DNA of 64,000 bases from CAXXOZ01 sp963676435. GTDB lineage: Bacteria > Bacillota > Clostridia > Lachnospirales > Lachnospiraceae. The stretch is from contig CAXXOZ010000009.1 in the NCBI GenBank assembly GCA_963676435.2, forward strand, positions 124,001-188,000, written 5' to 3'. Position numbers and translations under genes: made by a program. Shown in pieces: positions 27,845 to 37,380 of the stretch; position 1 is the first letter of the stretch, and every line of letters starts with the position of its first letter. The notes beneath the pieces are model-generated. The model saw nothing but the letters and a program-made list of their open reading frames with translations, was not told where the DNA came from and searched no databases.

Positions 27845-29070
27845 TTGATATCGCAGTTATGCTTGTGTGTACATCTGTATTTCTTTGGAGTGCCCATGGC
27901 TATATCACTACCGAAAGAAATAAAGAAAGTAGTAAAGATATAGAAGAACTTACAGATATTGTAACAGATACAGCATCAGACATAATTGCCTGGTATATCG
28001 GGGATGAGTATGGGGATTATTTTGAACAAGTAAGTGCAACATATAGAAGTGGAGTTGACATTGATTTTCAACAGAAATCAAGCTTGGAATTTTTTGAAAA
28101 TATTGATAAGTTAAATCGTTCTGATGAGCGAGCACCAGATATATATATAATTGATAGTGAGCTTCTTGAAAAAGCCTGTTATGCAGGTTTAGCAAAAGAA
28201 AACTCGTATTTGGATTTATATACAACAGAGAATTATTCAGATATAGCATTAGCTTCTTCAATATACAACAATATTTTATATGCTTATCCATTATTTTTTA
28301 GAACATCATTTTTAGTTATAAATACAGACTATGTTACAGATGTACCTGCAACTTTTGAAGATATAACAACATATGCAGAAGAGTTTGATACTTCAGAATT
28401 TGAAGCCTTTGAAAATGTTTTAAAGTGGGATACAAATAACCTCTTATATAACTATGGTTTTGTAGGATCATATATAGATATTGGAGGAATATATGGTGAT
28501 GATGAAACTATAGTAGATATTGATAGAGACAATCTTTTGTTATCCCTTGAATATTATCAGTCACTATCACAGTATTTTTCAATAAATATTGATAAGGTTA
28601 ATGATGATTCTGTGGTTGATGAATTTATTGAAGGAAAGACAGCGTTTATATTAACGGGAATAGAAGGTCTGAAAAAAATTGAGGACAGTGAAATAAACTA
28701 TGCTGTATCAGAATATCCTGAAATATCAGAAGAACTATCAACAACAACTATGTCAGCAACTAAAATAATAGTTGTTAATCCTTATTCAGATAATATAGAA
28801 TCAGCAGAACAAATCGCAAAATATATGAGCTATGATTTTTCAAACATGATTTATGAGTATACGGGTTCTGTAATGGGTACTAGAGAATATCTTGAATATG
28901 AAAGTGAAACAATAGCAGAAGTTATGAAACAATATGCAAATTCGAAAAGTCTTCCTAAATTGATGGATAGACTAGATTTATATATTCATCTCGGGAATAC
29001 ATTGAACAATATTTGGTCAGGGGATGATGTTGAAACTTCTTTAGAGGCTTTAGAAGAGTCTATATATTAA
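27829..29070 (+). CDS. Membrane-anchored solute-binding-like protein
   Basis: The 413-residue protein has an N-terminal membrane anchor (about 5-25, no lipobox Cys). The rest resembles the family 1 extracellular solute-binding fold of ABC importers: PDIYIIDSELLEKACYAGL, the YPLFFRTSFLVINTDY segment and FIEGKTAFILTGIEGL. No permease or ATPase gene is nearby, so it is an orphan. It overlaps argD by 16 bases and is probably co-transcribed with it. Arginine-pathway sensing or scavenging is a guess only. Confidence 0.7.
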   Translation: MFRRIIDIAVMLVCTSVFLWSAHGYITTERNKESSKDIEELTDIVTDTASDIIAWYIGDEYGDYFEQVSATYRSGVDIDFQQKSSLEFFENIDKLNRSDERAPDIYIIDSELLEKACYAGLAKENSYLDLYTTENYSDIALASSIYNNILYAYPLFFRTSFLVINTDYVTDVPATFEDITTYAEEFDTSEFEAFENVLKWDTNNLLYNYGFVGSYIDIGGIYGDDETIVDIDRDNLLLSLEYYQSLSQYFSINIDKVNDDSVVDEFIEGKTAFILTGIEGLKKIEDSEINYAVSEYPEISEELSTTTMSATKIIVVNPYSDNIESAEQIAKYMSYDFSNMIYEYTGSVMGTREYLEYESETIAEVMKQYANSKSLPKLMDRLDLYIHLGNTLNNIWSGDDVETSLEALEESIY

Positions 29071-29077
29071 AAAAGCG

Positions 29078-29106
29078 TTGTAAACTTTTCGCAAATTAGG
29101 TAGAAT
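29078..29106 (+). promoter_or_regulatory. Sigma-A promoter before comEA
   Basis: TTGTAA (29078-29083), a 17-base spacer and TAGAAT (29101-29106) lie 46 bases before the comEA start, just after the stop of the preceding gene. Confidence 0.6.
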
Positions 29107-29152
29107 GATTATGTACTCTTAGAAATTCCAAATCTTTTAAAAGAGGTGGAAT

Positions 29153-29707
29153 TTGAAAATAAATAGATTTAAATATATTATATTTGCTATATTTTTTATT
29201 TTGTCAGGACTAATTTATAGTTTTTTCAGATTCGAAAAAGATGATGATGAAACTATAATAAGTTCTGATGAAAAAATTTCCATAGAAAATGAAGCTCAAA
29301 AAATAGAAGAAATATTTGTATATATTTGTGGAAATATTAAACAACCTGGAGTATATGGTTTTGAATCAGGTGAAAGAATCAATGATGCTATAGAAAAAGC
29401 AGGAGGAGTTACAAAAGAGGCAAATTTAAGTAATCTCAATCTTGCAGAGATTTTAAAAGATGGTCAAATGATTTATATAAAGTCAATTCATGAAAATTCA
29501 GAAGAAGAAAGCGATGGATTGATAAATATAAATACTGCTTCAGAAGAAATGCTTATGTCCTTACCGGGAATTGGAAATGTTAAGGCCCAAGGGATAATAT
29601 CATATAGAGAAAATTCAGGTCTTTTTAATTCCATTGAAGATATTATGAAGGTGGAAGGAATTAAGGAGGCTTTATTTTCAAAAATAAAAGATTTTATTAA
29701 GGTATAG
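29153..29707 (+). CDS. comEA: ComEA-type DNA-binding protein
   Basis: The 184-residue protein starts at TTG after AAGAGGTG. It has a membrane anchor (about 7-25), an SLBB domain (IFVYICGNIKQPGVYGFESGERINDAIEKAGGV) and a C-terminal helix-hairpin-helix domain (INTASEEMLMSLPGIGNVKAQGII). ComEA binds incoming double-stranded DNA at the cell surface during natural transformation. Unlike B. subtilis, comEC is not adjacent but lies four genes downstream in the same direction. Confidence 0.88.
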   Translation: MKINRFKYIIFAIFFILSGLIYSFFRFEKDDDETIISSDEKISIENEAQKIEEIFVYICGNIKQPGVYGFESGERINDAIEKAGGVTKEANLSNLNLAEILKDGQMIYIKSIHENSEEESDGLININTASEEMLMSLPGIGNVKAQGIISYRENSGLFNSIEDIMKVEGIKEALFSKIKDFIKV

Positions 29708-29721
29708 GAAAAGAGGTAGAG

Positions 29722-30408
29722 ATGAGTAGGGTTTTAGTGGTTGATGATGAAAAATTAATTGTTAAAGGAATACGCTTCAGCCTAGAACAAGAGAATATGG
29801 AAGTGGATTGTGCATATGATGGGGAAGAAGCAATTGAAATGGCAAAAAAGACAGAATATGATGTTGTTTTACTTGATATTATGCTACCAAAGTTTGATGG
29901 GTTTGAAGTATGTAGACAGATAAGAGAGTTTTCAAACATGCCTATAATAATGCTCACAGCAAAAGGGGATGATATGGACAAAATCCTTGGCCTAGAGTAT
30001 GGAGCTGATGACTATGTGACAAAACCTTTTAATATATTAGAGGTAAAAGCAAGAATTAAAGCTATTATCAGAAGGAATACTAGAAAATCTTTTAGCGAAG
30101 AAGATGTAAAAGTTTTAATTAAAGGAGACTTAAAGTTAGAGTTAGAAGGCCGGAGAGTTTTTATATCTGACCAGGAAATTAATCTTACAGCTAAAGAATT
30201 TGATTTATTAGAGTTATTAACGATGAATCCAAATAAGGTTTATAGTAGAGAGAAGCTTTTAAATATTGTTTGGGGATATGAGTACCCAGGAGATGTAAGA
30301 ACTGTGGATGTTCATATTAGAAGACTACGTGAGAAGATTGAACCAAATGCAAAAGAACCCAAATATGTCCATACTAAATGGGGGGTAGGCTATTTCTTTA
30401 AAGAATAG
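29722..30408 (+). CDS. OmpR/PhoB-family response regulator
   Basis: The 228-residue protein has a receiver domain (VDDEKLI, phospho-Asp near residue 52 in LLDIMLPKFDGFEV, TKPF) and a winged-helix domain (AKEFDLLELL, YSREKLLNIVWGYEYPGDVRTVDVHIRRLREKIE). It pairs with the histidine kinase that follows. Target genes are not evident; the downstream GerMN lipoprotein is a likely member of the same unit. Confidence 0.92.
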   Translation: MSRVLVVDDEKLIVKGIRFSLEQENMEVDCAYDGEEAIEMAKKTEYDVVLLDIMLPKFDGFEVCRQIREFSNMPIIMLTAKGDDMDKILGLEYGADDYVTKPFNILEVKARIKAIIRRNTRKSFSEEDVKVLIKGDLKLELEGRRVFISDQEINLTAKEFDLLELLTMNPNKVYSREKLLNIVWGYEYPGDVRTVDVHIRRLREKIEPNAKEPKYVHTKWGVGYFFKE

Positions 30409-30462
30409 GGAGGACTGGTTGACATTTTAGGACTTAGAATAAAAAATAAATTTCTACGCAGT

Positions 30463-31851
30463 ATGAAATTTAAAATAATATTGTATACATTACTGATTGG
30501 TATTATACCTGTTTTGATTTTGGATTTTATTTTAGTTAGAGTAAGTGAAAATCAAATGGTTAGCCAAAGAACTGCAAATATTGAAAGTCAGGCAGAAGTT
30601 ATGGCTGATTATTTGCAGGAAAGTTACTTTTCAAATAATGAGGTTGAAAGCTTAGGGGAAGGTGTTGCTAACCTAACAAGTATACATTATAAACGCATAG
30701 TACTAATCGATAAAAATTTTAAAATCATTGAAGACACATACGCTATAGAAGAAGGAAGAATTGACATTTCAGAAGAAGTTCTCAATTGCTTCGAAGGAGA
30801 AAACACTTCATATTATGACGAGGATAATAAGCTGATAAAAGTTATAACAGGTATTTATCCTGAGGAAGGTAATGATATTCAAGGAGTGCTTATCTTAACT
30901 TATTCCACAGAAGACATATCAAAAATAATAAATATATTAAGTGGTATATCATCATTAGTAAAAATGTTATTAACACTTATTGTCTTTTTGTATGCAATTT
31001 CAATGGCGATAAGGTTGATAAAACCATTTAAAAAGGTAGAAGATTCTATAGAAATGATTTCAGGAGGATATTTTGATCATGAAATGTCTATAGAAGGATA
31101 TACAGAAACCGAACAGATTTCAGAAGCATTCAATCAAATGCTTGACAAGATAAGTAAGCTTGAAGATTCTAGACAGGAATTTGTTTCAAATGTATCTCAT
31201 GAATTGAAAACACCGATTACATCTATAAAAGTTTTAGCTGACTCCTTGATAATGCAGGAAAATGTTTCTCCTGAATTATATAGAGAATTTTTAGGAGACA
31301 TTGTTGAAGAAATAGATAGAGAAAATAATATAATTACGGATTTACTTAATCTTGTTAAAATGGATAAGACGAAAGCAGATCTTAATATTCAGCCTATAAA
31401 TATTAATGAATTATTAGAAGTGGTTTTAAAAAGATTGAGACCATTGGCGGCAAAGAGAAATATAGAATTAGTTTTTGAAAGTTTTAGACCCGTTATAGCT
31501 GAGGTTGATGAAACTAAACTTATGCTTGCAGCGTCAAATCTTGTAGAGAATGCAATAAAATATAATGTTTTAGATGGTTGGGTACATCTTTCGTTAAATG
31601 CTGATCATAAATATTTCTATATAAAAGTTGCTGATGGTGGAATTGGTATGTCAGAAGAAGAACATGAAAAAGTTTTTGATAGATTTTATCGAGTTGATAA
31701 AACCAGAGCTAGAGAAACAGGTGGAACGGGTCTTGGCCTTGCAATAACTAAAAGCGTTATACTTATGCATAAAGGTGCGATAAAGGTGTATAGTAAAGAG
31801 GGTGAGGGTACAACTTTCACAGTTAGAATCCCACTGAATTATGTGAAGTAG
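30463..31851 (+). CDS. Sensor histidine kinase
   Basis: The 462-residue protein has two membrane segments (about 5-25 and 160-185) around an extracytoplasmic sensor domain. HAMP, HisKA (VSNVSHELKTPITSIK) and HATPase (NLVENAIKYN, DGGIGM, GTGLGLAI) domains follow. The ATG at 30463 has no ribosome site. A GGGAGG at 30408-30413 and an open in-frame stretch from about 30421 (D-I-L-G-L-R-I-K-N-K-F-L-R-S) suggest that translation starts earlier, perhaps at ATT 30424, or that one base is missing near 30421. Confidence 0.9.
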   Translation: MKFKIILYTLLIGIIPVLILDFILVRVSENQMVSQRTANIESQAEVMADYLQESYFSNNEVESLGEGVANLTSIHYKRIVLIDKNFKIIEDTYAIEEGRIDISEEVLNCFEGENTSYYDEDNKLIKVITGIYPEEGNDIQGVLILTYSTEDISKIINILSGISSLVKMLLTLIVFLYAISMAIRLIKPFKKVEDSIEMISGGYFDHEMSIEGYTETEQISEAFNQMLDKISKLEDSRQEFVSNVSHELKTPITSIKVLADSLIMQENVSPELYREFLGDIVEEIDRENNIITDLLNLVKMDKTKADLNIQPININELLEVVLKRLRPLAAKRNIELVFESFRPVIAEVDETKLMLAASNLVENAIKYNVLDGWVHLSLNADHKYFYIKVADGGIGMSEEEHEKVFDRFYRVDKTRARETGGTGLGLAITKSVILMHKGAIKVYSKEGEGTTFTVRIPLNYVK

Positions 31852-31864
31852 AGGTGGTGTTTAT

Positions 31865-32752
31865 ATGAATAAAAAAATTTTTGTTATATTATTGAGCATA
31901 GTTTTAACACTTTCTGCTTGTACCTTTAGTAATAGTGATGATAGTGGAAGTGAGTATGTTTATTATCTAAATGAAACAAATACAGAATTAGTCAAAGTTG
32001 ATTATGATATTGAATATACAAACGTTATAAATATTGTAAGTGAATTGATGGAAAAGATGGCTACTCCACCAGAAGAGGTACATTATCATTCGGCTATCCC
32101 AGAGAGCATAGAAAAACCCGAATATGAAATTGAAGAAGATGTAATTATATTTCATTTTGGACAAAATTATTTTGATCTAAGTAAAACAGAAGAAATTCTG
32201 TATAGAGCAGCGTTAGTTTTAACAGTTACTCAATTATCGGAAATTAAATATGTAAATATTTATGTTGGAGATCAACCATTAGTTGACTCAAATGATGTAC
32301 CAATAGTTAACTTGACTTCAGAAAGTTTTGTTGATTTGTCAGGTGATACCTTGGAGCTTAAAAGAGAGGTAACTTTTTATTTATACTTACCTACTTCTAA
32401 TGGTGAAATGCTTAGGGAAGAAACTTATCAAGGGACAATAGATAGTGATAAATCATTTGAAGAAGAAGTTCTTGCTCAATTATCAGGGATTGCATTTCCA
32501 GAAGATGTAGAGATATATAGTGTAATGACAAGAAATAAGATATGTTACATAGACTTCAGCAAAGAGTATATAATGAGTTATTTAGATATTGAAGATGAAG
32601 TTGCGATTTATTCAATAGTTAATTCATTATGTGAGTTGCCGTATATTTCAAAAGTTAAAATAAATGTAGATGGTAATTCATCGGCAAGGTTTCATGACAA
32701 TATAATTTTAGATCAGAAATTTTTAAGTAACCTTAATTATGTTCAATATTAG
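31865..32752 (+). CDS. GerMN-domain lipoprotein
   Basis: The 295-residue protein has a lipoprotein signal peptide (LSAC, Cys19) and two GerMN-like domains (about 30-155 and 165-290). GerMN domains occur in the spore germination and sporulation protein GerM and in LpqB. It follows a two-component system by 13 bases, which recalls the LpqB-kinase association in actinobacteria and suggests an accessory role in signalling at the cell surface. AGAGGTGG precedes the start. Confidence 0.8.
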   Translation: MNKKIFVILLSIVLTLSACTFSNSDDSGSEYVYYLNETNTELVKVDYDIEYTNVINIVSELMEKMATPPEEVHYHSAIPESIEKPEYEIEEDVIIFHFGQNYFDLSKTEEILYRAALVLTVTQLSEIKYVNIYVGDQPLVDSNDVPIVNLTSESFVDLSGDTLELKREVTFYLYLPTSNGEMLREETYQGTIDSDKSFEEEVLAQLSGIAFPEDVEIYSVMTRNKICYIDFSKEYIMSYLDIEDEVAIYSIVNSLCELPYISKVKINVDGNSSARFHDNIILDQKFLSNLNYVQY

Positions 32753-32761
32753 GAGGAAGAT

Positions 32762-35023
32762 ATAAAGAGGCCATTATTTATTTGTTTTTTGGCTTTTGTA
32801 CTTGGAGAGGTACTAATTAAATTTAACGTTTCTTTCCAGATGATATTTTTTTTAATATCTTTAATATTAGTTATAAATATTTTAATCATCAGAAAGTTTA
32901 ATATTAAACTGCTGATGATTATTTTATTTACGCTATTATGTGGGTCTATTTATTTAGAAACTAATACAGTTGAAGGTGAATTCATAGAAAAAGAAGAAAT
33001 TTTTTCAGGTGTCGTAAGAGATAAATATTTAAAAAATGATAAATATTATTATGAGCTTGATGATGTACTTTTAATAGCAAAGAATAATATGAATCTCAAA
33101 ATTGGTAACTCTATAGAAATTCAAGGAGTAATTAATAATTTTAACAGGGCGTCAAATCCAGGTGTATTTGATGAAAGAAATTACTATAATTCTCTAGGCT
33201 TTAAATATAAAATATACATTGATGAAGTGAAAATAATAGATCATAGGTATAATTATTTAAAAGAAAACCTTTATATTGTAAAAGAAAACTTAAAAAATAC
33301 TTTATATAAAATATCAGATGATAAAGAAGCATCGATATTTTCTGGAATAGTACTCGGTGAAAAAAGTAATATTGATAAAAATATTAAGGAATTATATAGA
33401 GCTAATGGTATTGCTCACATACTTGCAATATCAGGACTACATATAGCTATTGTTGGTATATCGATTTATAAAATTTTAAGAAAAAAGTTAATGATTGAAT
33501 CGTCAGTGGCGATTTCAGTTTTTGTGGTTTTTATGTATGTTGCAATGACTGGATTTTCTCCTTCAGCAATACGAGCATTTATAATGTTTGGAATGAAAAT
33601 GTTAGCCGATATATTTGGCAGAACATATGATATTCTTACGGCGATTTCTGTTGCAGGTATATGCATGGTTGTATCTAATCCGGATATTATTATTAATACA
33701 GGTTTTCAGCTGTCTTTTGTTGCTGTATTGTCAATAGGTGTATTTTTACCTGTTATAAAAAAAGAAGAGTTTATTAAAAACAAATTTTTAGAATCAATTC
33801 TTGTTAGTTTTTGTATAAACCTGGGAACATTACCAATTCTTTCCTACTCTTTCTTTGAAATATCTACCTATAGTACTTTGATAAATATATTTGTTTTACC
33901 TTTAATTGGAACTGTTGTATATGCAGGTTTATTTGCTGGGATTTTAGGGACGATAACCCTAAAAGCGGGTATTTTTGTTATAGGAATAGGTACATATATT
34001 TTAAAATTTTATGAATATTTCTGTGTTCTATTTTCAAAACTGCCATATTCACTAGTTGTGGTAGGAAGACCTGTAATATCCAGTGTAGCATTTTATTACA
34101 TCACTCTTTTTTTGAGCCCTCTTTTTTTGAAAATGAAAGACAAAAGGAAAAAGCTAATATCTTTAATTCTTATTTTATCTTTTTTATTTTCACTTTTTTA
34201 TTTAAAACTATCAACAAATTTAACAATAACAATATTGGATGTTGGACAGGGAGATGGTATAATTATTGAGCTACCAGGAAATATAAACTATTTAATAGAT
34301 GGTGGCAGTTTAGATAATAAAAATATTGGAGAATATGTATTAAAGCCTGTGATTAAGTCAAAAGGTATTAAAAAAATAGATTCATGGTTTATTACACATT
34401 CAGATGAAGACCACATAAACGGTTTGATAGAGTTTCTTGAAAATTATAAAAACTTTAATATAGAAATTGAAAATATTATTTTTTCAAATATTTTACTACA
34501 GGATAACGATATTAACAAAGTAATAGAAATTGCAAATTTAGAAAATATCAAAATATACTTTCTAAATAGAGGAGACAAAATAATTAAAAATAAAGTAGAG
34601 ATTGAGTGTATATATCCAAATGATAATACGGAATTTGATGATGAAGACAAAAATAATTCGTCTATGGTATTAACGCTAAAATATCATGATTTTGATATAT
34701 TTTTTGCCGCTGATATTGATGAAAATGCAGAGCAAAAAATTTTAGAAAATAATATACTTAAGAAATATGACATATTAAAAGTGGCGCATCATGGTTCAAA
34801 AAACTCAACAGGAATAGATTTTATAAATGCTATAAATCCAGAAATTAGTATTGTTTCATGTGGTGAAAATAATATATTTGGACATCCGCATGATGAACTA
34901 ATAAATAGACTGCAGGATTATGGTGTGATAAATTATATAACAATGAATTCAGGTGCTATTGAAATAAAAACAAATGGTGAAAAAATAAACATTAATGAAT
35001 ACATAAAAACGGAGAAAAAATAA
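32762..35023 (+). CDS. comEC: DNA uptake channel ComEC/Rec2
   Basis: The protein has an N-terminal hydrophobic region, an OB-fold-like segment, a Competence domain (IAHILAISGLHIAIVG, GFSPSAIRAFIM) and a C-terminal metallo-beta-lactamase domain (LDVGQGDGIIIELP, HSDEDHINGL, KVAHHGSKNST, GHPHDEL). It carries single-stranded DNA across the membrane. I place the start at ATA 32762: AGGAGG is at 32751-32756 and the frame then reads K-R-P-L-F-I, the usual ComEC beginning. The first standard start would be TTG 32789, which has no ribosome site. Confidence 0.85.
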   Translation: MKRPLFICFLAFVLGEVLIKFNVSFQMIFFLISLILVINILIIRKFNIKLLMIILFTLLCGSIYLETNTVEGEFIEKEEIFSGVVRDKYLKNDKYYYELDDVLLIAKNNMNLKIGNSIEIQGVINNFNRASNPGVFDERNYYNSLGFKYKIYIDEVKIIDHRYNYLKENLYIVKENLKNTLYKISDDKEASIFSGIVLGEKSNIDKNIKELYRANGIAHILAISGLHIAIVGISIYKILRKKLMIESSVAISVFVVFMYVAMTGFSPSAIRAFIMFGMKMLADIFGRTYDILTAISVAGICMVVSNPDIIINTGFQLSFVAVLSIGVFLPVIKKEEFIKNKFLESILVSFCINLGTLPILSYSFFEISTYSTLINIFVLPLIGTVVYAGLFAGILGTITLKAGIFVIGIGTYILKFYEYFCVLFSKLPYSLVVVGRPVISSVAFYYITLFLSPLFLKMKDKRKKLISLILILSFLFSLFYLKLSTNLTITILDVGQGDGIIIELPGNINYLIDGGSLDNKNIGEYVLKPVIKSKGIKKIDSWFITHSDEDHINGLIEFLENYKNFNIEIENIIFSNILLQDNDINKVIEIANLENIKIYFLNRGDKIIKNKVEIECIYPNDNTEFDDEDKNNSSMVLTLKYHDFDIFFAADIDENAEQKILENNILKKYDILKVAHHGSKNSTGIDFINAINPEISIVSCGENNIFGHPHDELINRLQDYGVINYITMNSGAIEIKTNGEKININEYIKTEKK

Positions 35024-35024
35024 A

Positions 35025-36365
35025 TTGGACAAAAAAACATTCTATAGATCAGTAATATTACTAGTTATACCCATAGCAATACAGAATTTAATAAATGTAG
35101 GTGTACAGGCAGCTGATGTTTTTATGCTAGGTATGATTGGAGAAATAGTTGTTTCGGGTGCTTCCCTTGCAGCGCAGACAGGATATATTTTAACGTTAAT
35201 TATATTTGGTCTGACTTCTGGAGCAGCAGTTTTATCCTCACAATATTGGGGGAAAGGTGATGTGGACTCTATTGAAAAGATTTTAGGAATTTCACTTAGA
35301 GTTTCGTTTTATATTAGCTTTATATTTTTATTAATATCTTTTTTATTTCCTGAAATGATAATGAAATTATTTACATCTGAAAGGGAAGTGATAATTGAAG
35401 GTTCGAAATATTTAAAAATAATATGTTTTTCATATGTATTGATTTCCTTTACCATGGTTTATTTGAATGTTATGAGAAGTGTCGAAAAGGTGATTATAGC
35501 TACATGTATATATACCACATCATTAATAATTAATATTATTTTAAATAGTATTTTAATTTTTGGACTTTTAGGTTTTGAAAGAATGGGTGTACAAGGTGCT
35601 GCAGTGGGTACGCTAATATCCCGTGTATTAGAAGTGTTAATGGTTATTATTTATGATAGAAAACTAAATAAAATATTAAAAATTAAAATTAAATATGTTT
35701 TTTCAAAACAAAAACAACTTTTAAAAGACTTTTTAAAATATTCTTTACCTGTAGTTTTAAATGAATTGCTTTGGGGTGGAGCTATGGCGGTAAGTGCAGG
35801 AATACTAGGACATATGGGGAGTGAAGCTGCAGCGGCCTCTTCAGTGATACAAGTTATTAGACAATTAGCAATGATTGTATCATTCGGTATTGCAACTGTA
35901 GCGGCAGTAATGATAGGTAAGGTTATCGGCGAAAACAAGATAGAAATGGCTAAAATATATTCCAAAGAATTTATTAAAATAGCAATGGTTTCTGGAGTTT
36001 TAGGGGCAATAATTGTTTTGGTAATAGGACCAGTTTCTATTGACATTATAAATCTTGGTGAGACATCAGAAAGCTATTTAAAATATATGATTATAGAAAT
36101 GGTTTACTATGTGTTTGTCCAAGCGGTAACCTGTACAATAATTGTAGGCATTTTTAGAGCAGGAGGAGATACAAAAATGGGGCTTGTTGCAGATGTTACC
36201 ACAATGTGGTTTGGTTCGATAATTTTAGGTTTAATTGGAGCCTTTGTTTTGAAGTTAAGTGTGCCTGTTGTTTTTATACTATTGCTTTCAGATGAAATAT
36301 TAAAAGTACCTATTGTCTTTTGGCGATTTAAATCATATAAATGGTTAAATAACATAACAAGATAA
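35025..36365 (+). CDS. MATE-family efflux protein
   Basis: The 446-residue protein has about twelve membrane segments and MATE signatures: VGVQAADVFMLGMIG near the N terminus, GLTSGAAVLSSQYWGKGD and FRAGGDTKMG. It likely exports cationic drugs or metabolites in exchange for Na+ or H+. The start is TTG one base after the comEC stop, with GGAG upstream. The substrate cannot be read from sequence. Confidence 0.88.
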   Translation: MDKKTFYRSVILLVIPIAIQNLINVGVQAADVFMLGMIGEIVVSGASLAAQTGYILTLIIFGLTSGAAVLSSQYWGKGDVDSIEKILGISLRVSFYISFIFLLISFLFPEMIMKLFTSEREVIIEGSKYLKIICFSYVLISFTMVYLNVMRSVEKVIIATCIYTTSLIINIILNSILIFGLLGFERMGVQGAAVGTLISRVLEVLMVIIYDRKLNKILKIKIKYVFSKQKQLLKDFLKYSLPVVLNELLWGGAMAVSAGILGHMGSEAAAASSVIQVIRQLAMIVSFGIATVAAVMIGKVIGENKIEMAKIYSKEFIKIAMVSGVLGAIIVLVIGPVSIDIINLGETSESYLKYMIIEMVYYVFVQAVTCTIIVGIFRAGGDTKMGLVADVTTMWFGSIILGLIGAFVLKLSVPVVFILLLSDEILKVPIVFWRFKSYKWLNNITR

Positions 36366-36382
36366 TTGTTTTATGATATAAT
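36354..36382 (+). promoter_or_regulatory. Possible promoter of holA
   Basis: TATAAT at 36377-36382 is preceded at 17 bases by ATAACA, a weak -35. It lies over the end of the MATE gene and 20 bases before the holA start codon. Confidence 0.4.
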
Positions 36383-36402
36383 ATTTTTTGAAAGGAAAAT
36401 TC

Positions 36403-37380
36403 ATGAAAAAACTTAAAGAAGATATTAAAACAGGAAATTTTCAAAAAGTATATCTATTATATGGGGAAGAAGATTATTTGATAAAAGCCTATAAAAAAAG
36501 CTTGAAGCAAGGAATTATTGGAACTGATGATACAATGAACTATACTTATTTTGAAGGAAAAGGAACAGATTTTATAGAAGTTAAAGATGTTTGTGAAACC
36601 CTTCCTTTTTTTGCTGAAAAAAGACTAGTAATTGTAGAAAATTCTGGATGTTTTAAATCAAGTAATGAAACTATATTAAATTATATAGAAAAAATTCCTG
36701 AGACCACATATATGGTTTTTGTTGAAAAAGAAGTTGATAAAAGAAGTAAGATGTTTAAGCAAGTTAAAAATTTAGGCTATGCTTGCGAACTTCAGCCACA
36801 AAGTGTATCAGAACTATCGGACTGGATACTTAAGATTTTAAAAAGAGACGATAAAGCTATAACAAAAGATACTATGTCATACTTGCTTTCTGTGATTGGT
36901 AATGATATGGAAAACATTTCAAAAGAAATAGAAAAGCTTATTTGCTATACAATGGAAAAAAAAGAAATAGAAAAAAAAGATATTGATAAAATTTGCGTAC
37001 ATGAAATCAATGGAAAAATATTTGAAATGATAGATGCTATGAGTAATAAAAATCAAAAAAAATTGTTGAAATTATATTATGATTTGATCGAAACAAAAGA
37101 ACCACCAATGAGAATTCTATTTATGATTGCAAGACAGTTTAAAATAATGTTGCAGGTTGAACAGTTGAGAGTTAAGGGTTATGGAGGAAGTGCTATAGCC
37201 GATACCTTAAAATTAAGAAGCTTCATTGTTACGAAAATCATTAAACAATTAGATAATTTTAAAAACAAAGATATGAAATTGATTTTGGAATCTTGTGCTG
37301 ATATAGAAGAAAAAATAAAAACTGGAAAGATAGAGGAAAAAATTGGGGTAGAGGTATTACTTGTGAAATTTAGTAGCTAA
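36403..37380 (+). CDS. holA: DNA polymerase III delta subunit
   Basis: The 325-residue protein has the HolA N-terminal pattern VYLLYGEEDYLIKAYKK and the domain III segment P-P-M-R-I-L-F-M-I-A-R-Q-F-K. HolA opens the sliding clamp in the clamp-loader complex. ATG 36403 follows AAAGGAAAA and is preferred over TTG 36388. The order comEC-holA-rpsT (opposite strand) is common in Firmicutes and supports the call. Confidence 0.92.
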   Translation: MKKLKEDIKTGNFQKVYLLYGEEDYLIKAYKKSLKQGIIGTDDTMNYTYFEGKGTDFIEVKDVCETLPFFAEKRLVIVENSGCFKSSNETILNYIEKIPETTYMVFVEKEVDKRSKMFKQVKNLGYACELQPQSVSELSDWILKILKRDDKAITKDTMSYLLSVIGNDMENISKEIEKLICYTMEKKEIEKKDIDKICVHEINGKIFEMIDAMSNKNQKKLLKLYYDLIETKEPPMRILFMIARQFKIMLQVEQLRVKGYGGSAIADTLKLRSFIVTKIIKQLDNFKNKDMKLILESCADIEEKIKTGKIEEKIGVEVLLVKFSS

